Source of the DNA: a bacterium
GTDB taxonomy: Bacteria > CBDUZB01 > JAGLHV01
Length of the DNA stretch: 5,291 bases
Direction: 5' to 3'
Assembly: GCA_023132075.1 (NCBI GenBank)
Contig: JAGLYT010000119.1
Coordinates: 1 to 5,291, forward strand
Shown here: one piece after another, positions 1 to 5,278 of the stretch
How positions within the stretch are numbered: the stretch's first letter is position 1
Layout: each line of letters begins with the position of its first letter
Program-made: the position numbers and the translations under genes
Notes under the pieces: model-generated
What the model was told of the DNA's origin: nothing
What the model saw: the letters and a program-made list of their open reading frames with translations, nothing else
Database searches by the model: none

Positions 1-12
1 TGCTATATCGTT

Positions 13-60
13 CGAAACACATTTCGCCTGTAGTGTTTCGTTTATATTTTGGTCTTTTAT
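13..60 (+). terminator. Possible Rho-independent terminator of an upstream gene
   Basis: The sequence CGAAACAC (13-20) is exactly complementary to GTGTTTCG (33-40), giving an 8-bp stem with a 12-base loop. It is followed on the + strand by a long T-rich run (41-68). Stem plus T-tract is the form of an intrinsic terminator, and the non-coding sequence around it suits the 3' end of a gene lying off the left edge. The stem is only half G+C, the loop is long, and the T-run is interrupted by GG at 51-52, so the call is tentative. Confidence 0.35.
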
Positions 61-76
61 TTTTTTATCTGTAGTT

Positions 77-92
77 GCTTCATTTATGAAGC
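77..92. repeat. Short perfect hairpin next to a GC-rich palindrome
   Basis: GCTTCAT (77-83) pairs perfectly with ATGAAGC (86-92) around a two-base centre. In practice this is a 6-bp stem with a 4-base loop. It directly abuts the GC-rich palindrome at 95-118, so the two may form one composite extragenic element. No T-tract follows on either strand, so it is not a good terminator. Its function is unknown. Confidence 0.5.
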
Positions 93-122
93 GAGCCCGC
101 CAGTTTGTATGGGCGGGCAGGC
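91..122. repeat. GC-rich REP-like extragenic palindrome
   Basis: GCCCGCC (95-101) is perfectly complementary to GGCGGGC (112-118) around a 10-base loop. Two further GC pairs (91-92 with 121-122) lie beyond a 2-base mismatch. This all-G+C stem stands out sharply in an AT-rich region. Neither side has a T-tract after the hairpin (A-run on the + side), which argues against an intrinsic terminator. The form matches dispersed extragenic palindromes of the REP type. Copy number cannot be judged from this window. Confidence 0.5.
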
Positions 123-130
123 AAAAAGGG

Positions 131-159
131 TTGTGGTTTCCAAACAAAAAAATCATAAA
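131..159 (+). promoter_or_regulatory. Weak candidate promoter for the lipoprotein gene
   Basis: TTGTGG (131-136) as a -35 and CATAAA (154-159) as a -10 are separated by 17 bases, the usual sigma-70 spacing. They match consensus at only 3/6 and 4/6 positions. Transcription would start near 166, inside the inverted repeat at 163-184. This is the best-placed pair ahead of the gene at 210, but such weak matches are expected by chance in AT-rich DNA. Confidence 0.18.
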
Positions 160-162
160 GTA

Positions 163-184
163 AATGTCAAACATTTTTGACATT
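163..184. promoter_or_regulatory. Perfect 9-bp inverted repeat, operator-like or leader hairpin
   Basis: AATGTCAAA (163-171) is exactly complementary to TTTGACATT (176-184) around a 4-base centre (CATT). It ends 10 bases before the GAGGGGG ribosome binding site of the lipoprotein gene. The two-fold symmetry and half-sites of the form TGTCAAA are typical of a dimeric repressor site. Alternatively it could form an RNA stem-loop in the 5' leader. I do not recognise the motif as the site of a particular regulator. Confidence 0.45.
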
Positions 185-194
185 ACTAAAAAAA

Positions 195-201
195 GAGGGG
201 G
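195..201 (+). promoter_or_regulatory. Ribosome binding site fixing the lipoprotein start
   Basis: GAGGGGG lies 8 bases upstream of the ATG at 210. It is a strong Shine-Dalgarno-like sequence in an otherwise A-rich leader. It supports ATG 210 over the in-frame TTG at 177, which lies inside the inverted repeat and has no such site ahead of it. Confidence 0.75.
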
Positions 202-209
202 TATTTAAA

Positions 210-1118
210 ATGAATAAAATCAGAGTGTATTTATTGGCCGTTGTTTTGTTAGTAAGTTTCATTTCTTTAGGAATTTTTAGCTGCAGCAAGAAAAAGAAGC
301 TCACTTTAAGTTCGTTGGTAATTAGTGTAGTACCAAATCCGGCAGTGGTGACGGTAGACAGTAGCCAGACTTTTACTGCCACAGCTTTGCGTGACGGTGC
401 ACCGGTAAGCGTAGATTTTACCTGGTCGGTAAATCCCAGCACACTGGGGACAATAACTGCTGAAGGAGTATTTACTGCCGGGTCTAATTCCGGAGACGGA
501 ACGGTCGTTGCCTCTGCACAGGGAGACAGCGGTAGTGCCGAAGTGATCGTAAGTGGAGGATCGTTTAATTACTATGGTCTTCTTAGTGATACGTATACAA
601 CTCCTAGTATAAAATTTGATACGAATAATCCTCCTGATACCGATGGAGGGAAATTAGGTCTTTGGCCTGGTGCGCCTTTGCCTGTAATGGAAAGTGACGC
701 TACAACATTTACGGAAGGACCTGCAAGTACAAAATTTACTATTAGTAGTGGTTGGGCAGGTCTTTGGCTACAATTTGGTTATCCGACAGCTTTGGGTGAT
801 CTTATTCCACGACAGGGTAAAGATATGTCTGCTTATTCAGATGCTTATCTTAAGTTTGATGTGAAAACGAGTACGGAAGTTGTTGTAAGTGTTGAGTGGA
901 TAGATGAAGCTACCGGAAATAAAGATTCAGCAGCAAAGAAAATTAATGAAGATTTACTAATAGCAATGGATGATAATTGGCATCCTGTATCAATAGATCT
1001 TTCTCTTTTAACAGGTTCCTTGGGTTCAATCAATTTTAATAAAATTTGTGTACCTTTTGCGTTTTCAGCAGAAGGAGGAACTGTTTTTTGGATAGATAAA
1101 GTCCGTTGGGAAAAGTAA
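210..1118 (+). CDS. Lipoprotein with Ig-like domain and carbohydrate-binding-like jelly-roll domain
   Basis: A 302-residue envelope protein, probably lipid-anchored and surface-exposed or periplasmic. A basic N-terminus (MNKIR) and hydrophobic stretch (6-23) lead to a lipobox-like I-F-S-C with Cys25 as the likely acylated residue; Phe at -2 is unusual. A polylysine linker (27-30) follows. Residues about 34-114 resemble a bacterial Ig-like (Big-type) domain, with W72-S-V, G-T-I near 80-82 and G-V-F-T-A-G at 86-91. Residues about 118-302 look like a beta-rich jelly-roll of the carbohydrate-binding (CBM/galactose-binding-like) kind: they are aromatic-rich (W152, W182, W186, W230, W257) and end in a strand with F-W-I-D-K-V at 293-298. 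There is no catalytic signature, so binding or adhesion is more likely than enzymatic activity. The ligand cannot be told from sequence. The start at ATG 210 is set by GAGGGGG at 195-201. The next gene follows after 54 bases, so co-transcription is possible. Gene and export are sure; the C-terminal domain call is tentative. Confidence 0.92.
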   Translation: MNKIRVYLLAVVLLVSFISLGIFSCSKKKKLTLSSLVISVVPNPAVVTVDSSQTFTATALRDGAPVSVDFTWSVNPSTLGTITAEGVFTAGSNSGDGTVVASAQGDSGSAEVIVSGGSFNYYGLLSDTYTTPSIKFDTNNPPDTDGGKLGLWPGAPLPVMESDATTFTEGPASTKFTISSGWAGLWLQFGYPTALGDLIPRQGKDMSAYSDAYLKFDVKTSTEVVVSVEWIDEATGNKDSAAKKINEDLLIAMDDNWHPVSIDLSLLTGSLGSINFNKICVPFAFSAEGGTVFWIDKVRWEK

Positions 1119-1142
1119 AATTAAAAAAGTTATTTACTTAGG

Positions 1143-1148
1143 TATAAA
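1143..1148 (+). promoter_or_regulatory. Isolated -10-like hexamer ahead of the propeller gene
   Basis: TATAAA (1143-1148) matches the sigma-70 -10 consensus at 5 of 6 positions and lies 24 bases before the ATG at 1173. No convincing -35 is found 16-18 bases upstream and there is no TG extension. It may be fortuitous. If it is not used, the propeller gene would be read through from the lipoprotein gene. Confidence 0.15.
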
Positions 1149-1172
1149 TAATTAAGAAAGATATGGCAAGAA

Positions 1173-2795
1173 ATGAATAGAATAAGATATGTATTTTTAA
1201 TTTTTTTCTTTGTTTTTAGTTTTTTGATTTTCAATCATTCTTTAATCCAGGCAAAGTGGAAAATAGAAATACTTGATACAGAAGATGATGTAGGACAATA
1301 CACCTCTATTGCCATAGATAAAGATAATTATCCCCATATTAGTTATTATGATGTTACCAGTAGCGATCTTAAATATGTGTATTGGGATAACTCTTCTTGG
1401 ATACATAATATCGTGGATTCAATTGGTGATGTAGGCAAGTATTCTTCACTTGCTCTCAATACAGCTAATTGTCCTCACATTAGTTATTTTAACAATACTA
1501 ATCTTCATCTTAAATATGCTAAAAAGGTAAATTCTATTTGGTATATTGAAGAACCGGAAGGGGCAAGCGGTGGTCCGGATAGTTCAATCGCTCTTGATAC
1601 CAATGGGAATCCTCATATTAGTTTTTTGTATCTAGGTCCGCCCCGTCTTGGATATGCCTATTTGTATCCGAGTTATCCTTTTTCATGGTATACTAACTAT
1701 TCAATAGAAGTAAATAACACTGGTTATTATACTTCTATTGCCCTTAATAGTCAAACAGATGAGGTTTATATTAGTTATTACGATCTTGATAATGGTGATC
1801 TCAAATATGCCCGTAAGGAAGGTTTAAATTGGTATAAAGAAATAATTGATTCTGACTACGATGTTGGTTTATATACTTCACTTGCGCTTGATTCAGATAA
1901 TTATCCTTATATTAGTTATTATGATAATACCCATGGTGATCTTAAATATGCTTATCTAAATGGTTCAAGTTGGTCTATTTGTATTATTGATTCCCAGGAT
2001 AATGTCGGGCAATACACTTCACTGCAGATTGATTCCAATGATAATCCTCACATAAGTTACTATGATGCCTCTAATGGCCGTCTTAAATATGCCTATAAGA
2101 ATGGTTCTTCTCCCTGGGCTATTGAAATAGTTGATGAGGAAGGCTATGTAGGACAGTATTCTTCGCTTGCTTTAGATGAAAATGACCATCCGCATATTAG
2201 TTATTATGATGTAACTAACGCAGACCTTAAATATGCTAAGTGGGTTCCTGGTTATTTTATTAAGGGACATGTCAAAAACTCAGCAGGCGTAGGATTAGAA
2301 TGTATTAACTTAACTTTGTCTGGAGATGATTCAAGGACTTCCACTACTACAGATATAGGATACTATGAATTTCTCGATTTGCTTTCCGGTAATTATACTC
2401 TTACTGCTACTAAATCCGACGGGACAATTTCCTTTGAGCAGAAAAATTATTTACCGTTGGAGAATAACTTAGAGAATCAAGATTTTATTGGTGTGGAGAT
2501 TGAGGGTATAAAAAGAAAAATGGAAGTACACAATTATCCTAATCCTTGTCGTCGGGGAAAGGGAACCACTTTTGTTTATACCGTTGATAAAGAAAACAAT
2601 GTTTTGCTAAATATTTACACTGATGTAGGGGAATTTGTGAGAGGGGTAATAGATGTTCATTCTCTACCGGGTACTTATGAAGCAGAATGGAACGGGAAGG
2701 ATATTCATGGGAATCGGATGGAAGCGGGGTTATATTTTGTTGTTTTGAAAGTAGGAAATGAAGTGACAAAAAATGCCTTGGTTATTCTTCCTTGA
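1173..2795 (+). CDS. Secreted seven-bladed beta-propeller protein with FlgD/T9SS-CTD-like C-terminus
   Basis: A 540-residue exported protein. The signal peptide covers residues 1-27, with a hydrophobic core at 7-20 and likely cleavage after Ala27. Residues 29-357 hold seven repeats of 47-49 residues, each starting at a Trp (29, 76, 123, 172, 220, 267, 315), with consensus W-x3-I-x-D then D-V-G-x-Y-x-S-L-A-L-D, P-H-I-S-Y-Y-D and D-L-K-Y-A. Seven such units fit a closed seven-bladed beta-propeller. Repeats 3 and 4 are the most divergent. Residues about 361-440 resemble a carboxypeptidase-regulatory-like beta-sandwich (I-K-G-H-V, D-I-G-Y-Y-E-F, G-N-Y-T-L). Residues about 446-540 form a FlgD Ig-like/T9SS sorting-like domain with Y-P-N-P at 455-458, W-N-G-K-D at 506-510 and A-G-L-Y-F at 518-522. 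Similar propeller repeats occur, to my knowledge, in uncharacterised secreted bacterial proteins; no activity is evident. The ribosome binding site is weak, but the start is supported by the signal peptide directly after it. Surface display or secretion through a T9SS-like route is inferred. Confidence 0.94.
   Translation: MNRIRYVFLIFFFVFSFLIFNHSLIQAKWKIEILDTEDDVGQYTSIAIDKDNYPHISYYDVTSSDLKYVYWDNSSWIHNIVDSIGDVGKYSSLALNTANCPHISYFNNTNLHLKYAKKVNSIWYIEEPEGASGGPDSSIALDTNGNPHISFLYLGPPRLGYAYLYPSYPFSWYTNYSIEVNNTGYYTSIALNSQTDEVYISYYDLDNGDLKYARKEGLNWYKEIIDSDYDVGLYTSLALDSDNYPYISYYDNTHGDLKYAYLNGSSWSICIIDSQDNVGQYTSLQIDSNDNPHISYYDASNGRLKYAYKNGSSPWAIEIVDEEGYVGQYSSLALDENDHPHISYYDVTNADLKYAKWVPGYFIKGHVKNSAGVGLECINLTLSGDDSRTSTTTDIGYYEFLDLLSGNYTLTATKSDGTISFEQKNYLPLENNLENQDFIGVEIEGIKRKMEVHNYPNPCRRGKGTTFVYTVDKENNVLLNIYTDVGEFVRGVIDVHSLPGTYEAEWNGKDIHGNRMEAGLYFVVLKVGNEVTKNALVILP
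1257..2243 (+). repeat. Seven in-gene tandem repeats encoding propeller blades
   Basis: Seven units of 141-147 bases, phased on the TGG (Trp) codons, fill this stretch of the propeller gene. Similarity persists at DNA level: ATTAGTTATTATGAT or close variants, and CTTAAATATGC or close variants, recur in most units. A 20-base string is identical in the first unit (1335-1354) and the last (2193-2212). This DNA-level likeness suggests fairly recent duplication or continuing gene conversion between blades. Units 3 and 4 have drifted most. Confidence 0.9.
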
Positions 2796-2804
2796 GTAAA
2801 AATA

Positions 2805-2844
2805 ATTCTTTAATAAATAATGTGAAGAAATAGTTTTAAAGAAT
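2805..2844. repeat. AT-rich 9-bp inverted repeat after the propeller gene
   Basis: ATTCTTTAA (2805-2813) is exactly complementary to TTAAAGAAT (2836-2844) with a 22-base spacer. It starts 10 bases after the propeller stop codon. The stem has one G-C pair per arm and no T-tract follows, so it would be a poor intrinsic terminator. It may be a chance pairing in AT-rich DNA. Confidence 0.3.
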
Positions 2845-2878
2845 AAGGGTGTTTAATAAAGGAAAAATATGTTTCTCT

Positions 2879-2911
2879 CGCTTACGGCATAATTTTACCC
2901 TTCGGGCACGC
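2879..2911. repeat. GC-rich island with imperfect direct repeat
   Basis: Within the AT-rich gap between the second and third genes lies a short G+C-rich stretch. It has two similar 11-base segments, CGCTTACGGCA (2879-2889) and CCCTTCGGGCA (2898-2908), which agree at 8 of 11 positions. It is not part of a gene and forms no long stem. Its composition suggests a fragment of a dispersed intergenic repeat, or a conserved short element, rather than ordinary spacer. No function can be assigned. Confidence 0.3.
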
Positions 2912-2931
2912 AAAAACAAGATAGTTATTTT

Positions 2932-2939
2932 TATATTAT
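2932..2939 (+). promoter_or_regulatory. Possible -10 region ahead of the barrel-TPR gene
   Basis: Overlapping hexamers TATATT (2932-2937) and TATTAT (2934-2939) each match the -10 consensus at 5 of 6 positions. They lie about 30 bases before the start codon at 2969. No recognisable -35 is present at the right distance. The 173-base gap makes a separate promoter for this gene reasonable, but the evidence for this site is weak. Confidence 0.2.
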
Positions 2940-2968
2940 TCCACCAATATTAATGTTCGAGAAAAGTG

Positions 2969-5167
2969 ATGAAAAAAAAAGCTATAGCTATAATAATTAG
3001 TTTGTTAACGGTGAGTAGTTTCGTTTTCAGTTCTGAAATGAAAGTGCCTGCCGGGGTGCAGGTGTCTGCGATGGGAGGAGCCGGGACTTCTTTGGTACGA
3101 GAAGAATCAGTTTATTACAATTCCGCAGCACTTGCTTTTTTTAAAATTCCTTCGGTAGTTACTTCCTGGCAAAGATGGTATGATTTTATTGATAAAGGAC
3201 AGATTATAGGGATTTTGCCCTGCTTTAAAAATATGACTGTAGGTATTTTCGATAGTTATTCGACTACGGAAAAAATAGATTGTTGGGATGAAGATAATAA
3301 TCGGATTGATTCTTCCCGTTTTTCTTCTAATTTAGTAAGTATGTCCGCAGGGTGGAGACTAATCAATAATTTGTCCGTAGGCGGAAGTATAAAATATCTT
3401 ACTGAAAACACTGATAATGAAGAGGTCTCTTCGGATGTTGCCGGAGATTTAGCCGTTTTTAGTCAGTACAAAAAAATGATAAATATGGGAGTTAATTGGC
3501 AAAATATCGGCGATAAGCAGGAAAGTGTAGTAAAGGTAGGCGTCTCTATATTGGATGAATCAGGAAAACTTTCGCCGTTTCCTACTGTATTTAGTTTAGA
3601 TTTAAATTATCCTCTGCAATTCAAATCTTATTTATCTTTCGGAATAGAAACATTTCTTTACTCAATATTATATGTCCGTTTGGGATACAGGACAGGGCCG
3701 TTGGACCTTGAAAGATTAGGATACTTGAACGGGTTAAGTCTTGGATTTGGGGTTAAACCTGTTCAGGAGAGTAATTGGCAATTAGATTATTCCTTTGTTC
3801 CTAACGGGGATTTGGGAGAGATGCATAAGGTGGGTTTGGGATATAAATTTGGGAAGAAGTTAAAACCGGCAGAAGAGGACAAAGAATATTTATCCTTGCA
3901 GGAAGATAAACTTGTTGGTGAGGGAGAAATAAAAGCAGAGGTTGTTTTTCAGGAAGGAATACAGTTAGCCCAACAGAAAAATTATTTAGAAGCAATACTT
4001 GCCTTCAAAAAGTGCTTAAAACAAAATTCGGATTATCAGGAAGCAAAGGATATGCTAAAAGAAATTACCGCTAAGCTGGATAAGGAAATTAATCTGGAAG
4101 GGCAGGATTCAATGATTTTTCAGAGTGTAAAAAAATATTATATAAAGGGTATTGGTGAATACAAAAGAGGTAATTTTGAGGGAGCAATTGTGGAATTTAA
4201 TAAAGTATTAAAACAAACCTTTCATCCTAAAACCGGGAAATATCTCAAACAGGCAAAACAACATCTTTCAATAATAGAAAACAGAAAACAAGCAAAATTA
4301 TATTTTCAGCAGGCTGAAAATTCAATTCAGGAAGGACGGTATTCTCAGGCAAAAGAAAAATTGGAAAAAAGTCTTCTCTGTTATCCTGAATATTTGTCGG
4401 CGAAGGAGTTATTAGAGCAGGTGTTGCTCAAGACAGAGGGAGAGCAGAAAATAAAAAAACATTTATCCAGGGGGAGAAAGAATTTTAATAAAAAAGAATA
4501 TGAGAAGGCTTTAATTAATTTTTATCATGTTTTGAGGCTTAATCCGGAAAATAAAGAATCTCTACAAATGGTGAGAAAGTGCGGGTTAAAAATCATAAAG
4601 ACGGATAAAGTAGAAGAGCTTTCTGAAAAGGCAAGGAAAGATTGTTTTGAAAAAGGGAAAATTCTTGAAAAAAAAGGGGAATATCAAAGAGCTGTTTATC
4701 AATGGGCAAAGATAATTATAAATCAACCAACGGACATAGAAGTGCTTAAAGAAATAAAGAGAGTTCATTACAAAGCACAAAAAAACAAAAAAGAAGAACA
4801 GCTTGTTTTAAAACAAGAAAAGGAAAAAATCAAGGACTACAATAAAAAAGCCGAAGAATTTTATAAAAAAGGTGAGTATAATTTTGCTATTGAATATTGG
4901 CAGAAGGTTTTAGATTTAGCTCCGGAAAATAAACAGGCGAAAGAAGGAATAAAAAAATCTGGTGAAAAAATGGAAAGAATGGCGGGTAACGGCGTGAATA
5001 TGAAGGTGGTGGAAGAATATTACAAACAGGGCTTGATTTATTATAATCAGGGAAAATACCGGGAAGCGATATTTGAATGGAAAAGAGTTTTAGATTTAGT
5101 GCCTGATCATGAAAAAGCAAAAGCAAATATAAAAGCGGTCGAAGAAAAAATGCAGGTGGATAGATAA
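2969..5167 (+). CDS. PorV/UPF0164-like outer-membrane barrel fused to seven TPR hairpins
   Basis: A 732-residue envelope protein. The signal peptide MKKKAIAIII... has likely cleavage after Ser21. Residues about 28-295 resemble the PorV/PorQ (UPF0164-like) outer-membrane beta-barrel family: the N-terminal signature is V-S-A-M-G-G-A-G-T-S-L (32-42), then S-V-Y-Y-N-S-A-A-L-A (47-56). The domain ends in the family-like D-Y-S-F-V-P-N-G-D-L-G (273-283) and a last strand V-G-L-G-Y-K-F-G (288-295). After an acidic linker (about 300-322) come seven TPR helix hairpins at about 323-356, 386-420, 439-473, 494-527, 554-588, 621-654 and 680-714, with G-x-Y/F-x-x-A-I and P-E-N motifs. Each is followed by a 20-30 residue Lys/Glu-rich helical linker, so they are not packed at 34-residue spacing. 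The tail is probably periplasmic. PorV itself is a single barrel in the type IX secretion attachment complex; whether this protein acts likewise is inference. A GTG at 2966 could start one codon earlier, but ATG 2969 with a weak GAG-containing site at 2959-2961 is preferred. Confidence 0.94.
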   Translation: MKKKAIAIIISLLTVSSFVFSSEMKVPAGVQVSAMGGAGTSLVREESVYYNSAALAFFKIPSVVTSWQRWYDFIDKGQIIGILPCFKNMTVGIFDSYSTTEKIDCWDEDNNRIDSSRFSSNLVSMSAGWRLINNLSVGGSIKYLTENTDNEEVSSDVAGDLAVFSQYKKMINMGVNWQNIGDKQESVVKVGVSILDESGKLSPFPTVFSLDLNYPLQFKSYLSFGIETFLYSILYVRLGYRTGPLDLERLGYLNGLSLGFGVKPVQESNWQLDYSFVPNGDLGEMHKVGLGYKFGKKLKPAEEDKEYLSLQEDKLVGEGEIKAEVVFQEGIQLAQQKNYLEAILAFKKCLKQNSDYQEAKDMLKEITAKLDKEINLEGQDSMIFQSVKKYYIKGIGEYKRGNFEGAIVEFNKVLKQTFHPKTGKYLKQAKQHLSIIENRKQAKLYFQQAENSIQEGRYSQAKEKLEKSLLCYPEYLSAKELLEQVLLKTEGEQKIKKHLSRGRKNFNKKEYEKALINFYHVLRLNPENKESLQMVRKCGLKIIKTDKVEELSEKARKDCFEKGKILEKKGEYQRAVYQWAKIIINQPTDIEVLKEIKRVHYKAQKNKKEEQLVLKQEKEKIKDYNKKAEEFYKKGEYNFAIEYWQKVLDLAPENKQAKEGIKKSGEKMERMAGNGVNMKVVEEYYKQGLIYYNQGKYREAIFEWKRVLDLVPDHEKAKANIKAVEEKMQVDR
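3935..5152 (+). repeat. TPR-coding repeat region
   Basis: This part of the barrel-TPR gene encodes seven TPR hairpins repeating every 53-66 residues, longer than the usual 34. The last two are closest: both read K/R-V-L-D-L at 646-650 and 706-710, with a Trp two or three residues before, and share 13 identical bases (4907-4919 and 5087-5099) exactly 180 bases (60 codons) apart. The pattern implies duplication of a unit made of one hairpin plus a linker helix. Confidence 0.8.
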
Positions 5168-5194
5168 GGGTAAAGACGAAGACAAAAATAATAC

Positions 5195-5224
5195 AGTCCA
5201 TAGTCCACAGTCGATAGTCCATAG
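5195..5224. repeat. Tandem 7-base repeat, AGTCSAY type
   Basis: Four contiguous 7-base units plus a terminal AG. Units 1 and 4 are AGTCCAT, unit 2 ends in C instead of T, and unit 3 has G for C at its fifth base. The array begins 27 bases after the stop codon of the barrel-TPR gene, in non-coding sequence. It is an exact-period minisatellite with point variants. Function unknown. Confidence 0.85.
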
Positions 5225-5240
5225 ATAAAAACTAACAGAA

Positions 5241-5268
5241 AGTTATGAGTTATTAGTTACAAGTTAAA
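5241..5268. repeat. Tandem 7-base repeat, AGTTANN type
   Basis: Four contiguous 7-base units sharing AGTTA, followed by TG, TT, CA and AA in turn. The unit has the same length and the same AGT start as the neighbouring AGTCSAY array but differs from the fourth base on. It is separated from that array by 16 bases ending in AACAGAA. Function unknown. Confidence 0.8.
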
Positions 5269-5278
5269 GACAAACAGA

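Noticed and set aside
177-207. TTGACA at 177-182 with TATTTA at 202-207 as a promoter for the lipoprotein gene
   Set aside because: The -35 is a perfect match, but the spacing is 19 bases, the -10 is poor and transcription would begin inside the coding sequence after ATG 210. TTGACA is explained as one arm of the inverted repeat.
177-209. Upstream TTG start at 177 giving an 11-residue longer lipoprotein
   Set aside because: It lies inside the inverted repeat, has no ribosome binding site, and would place extra charged residues before the signal peptide. ATG 210 has GAGGGGG at the right distance.
167-442. Open frame of 91 codons on the - strand over the start of the lipoprotein gene
   Set aside because: It is antisense to a clear signal peptide and Ig-like domain, and has no plausible product. 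The same reasoning applies to smaller - strand frames at 845-1033, 2539-2769, 3801-3995 and 4586-4780.
1113-1139. AAGTAAA/TTTACTT pairing across the end of the lipoprotein gene as a terminator
   Set aside because: The stem is 7 bp with one G-C pair and a 13-base loop, and no T-run follows.
1163-1180. Five-residue open frame ATG GCA AGA AAT GAA TAG overlapping the propeller start
   Set aside because: Too short to assess, with no clear ribosome binding site and no sign of attenuation. Expected by chance.
1257-2243. Sialidase-type (BNR/Asp-box) propeller enzyme
   Set aside because: The blades lack the S-x-D-x-G-x-T-W Asp-box, and no catalytic Arg triad or Tyr/Glu pair can be pointed to, so an enzyme call is not supported.
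4887-5222. Open frame of 111 codons on the - strand over the end of the barrel-TPR gene
   Set aside because: It overlaps well-supported + strand coding sequence, its N-terminus comes from the 7-base repeats, and it shows no recognisable domain.
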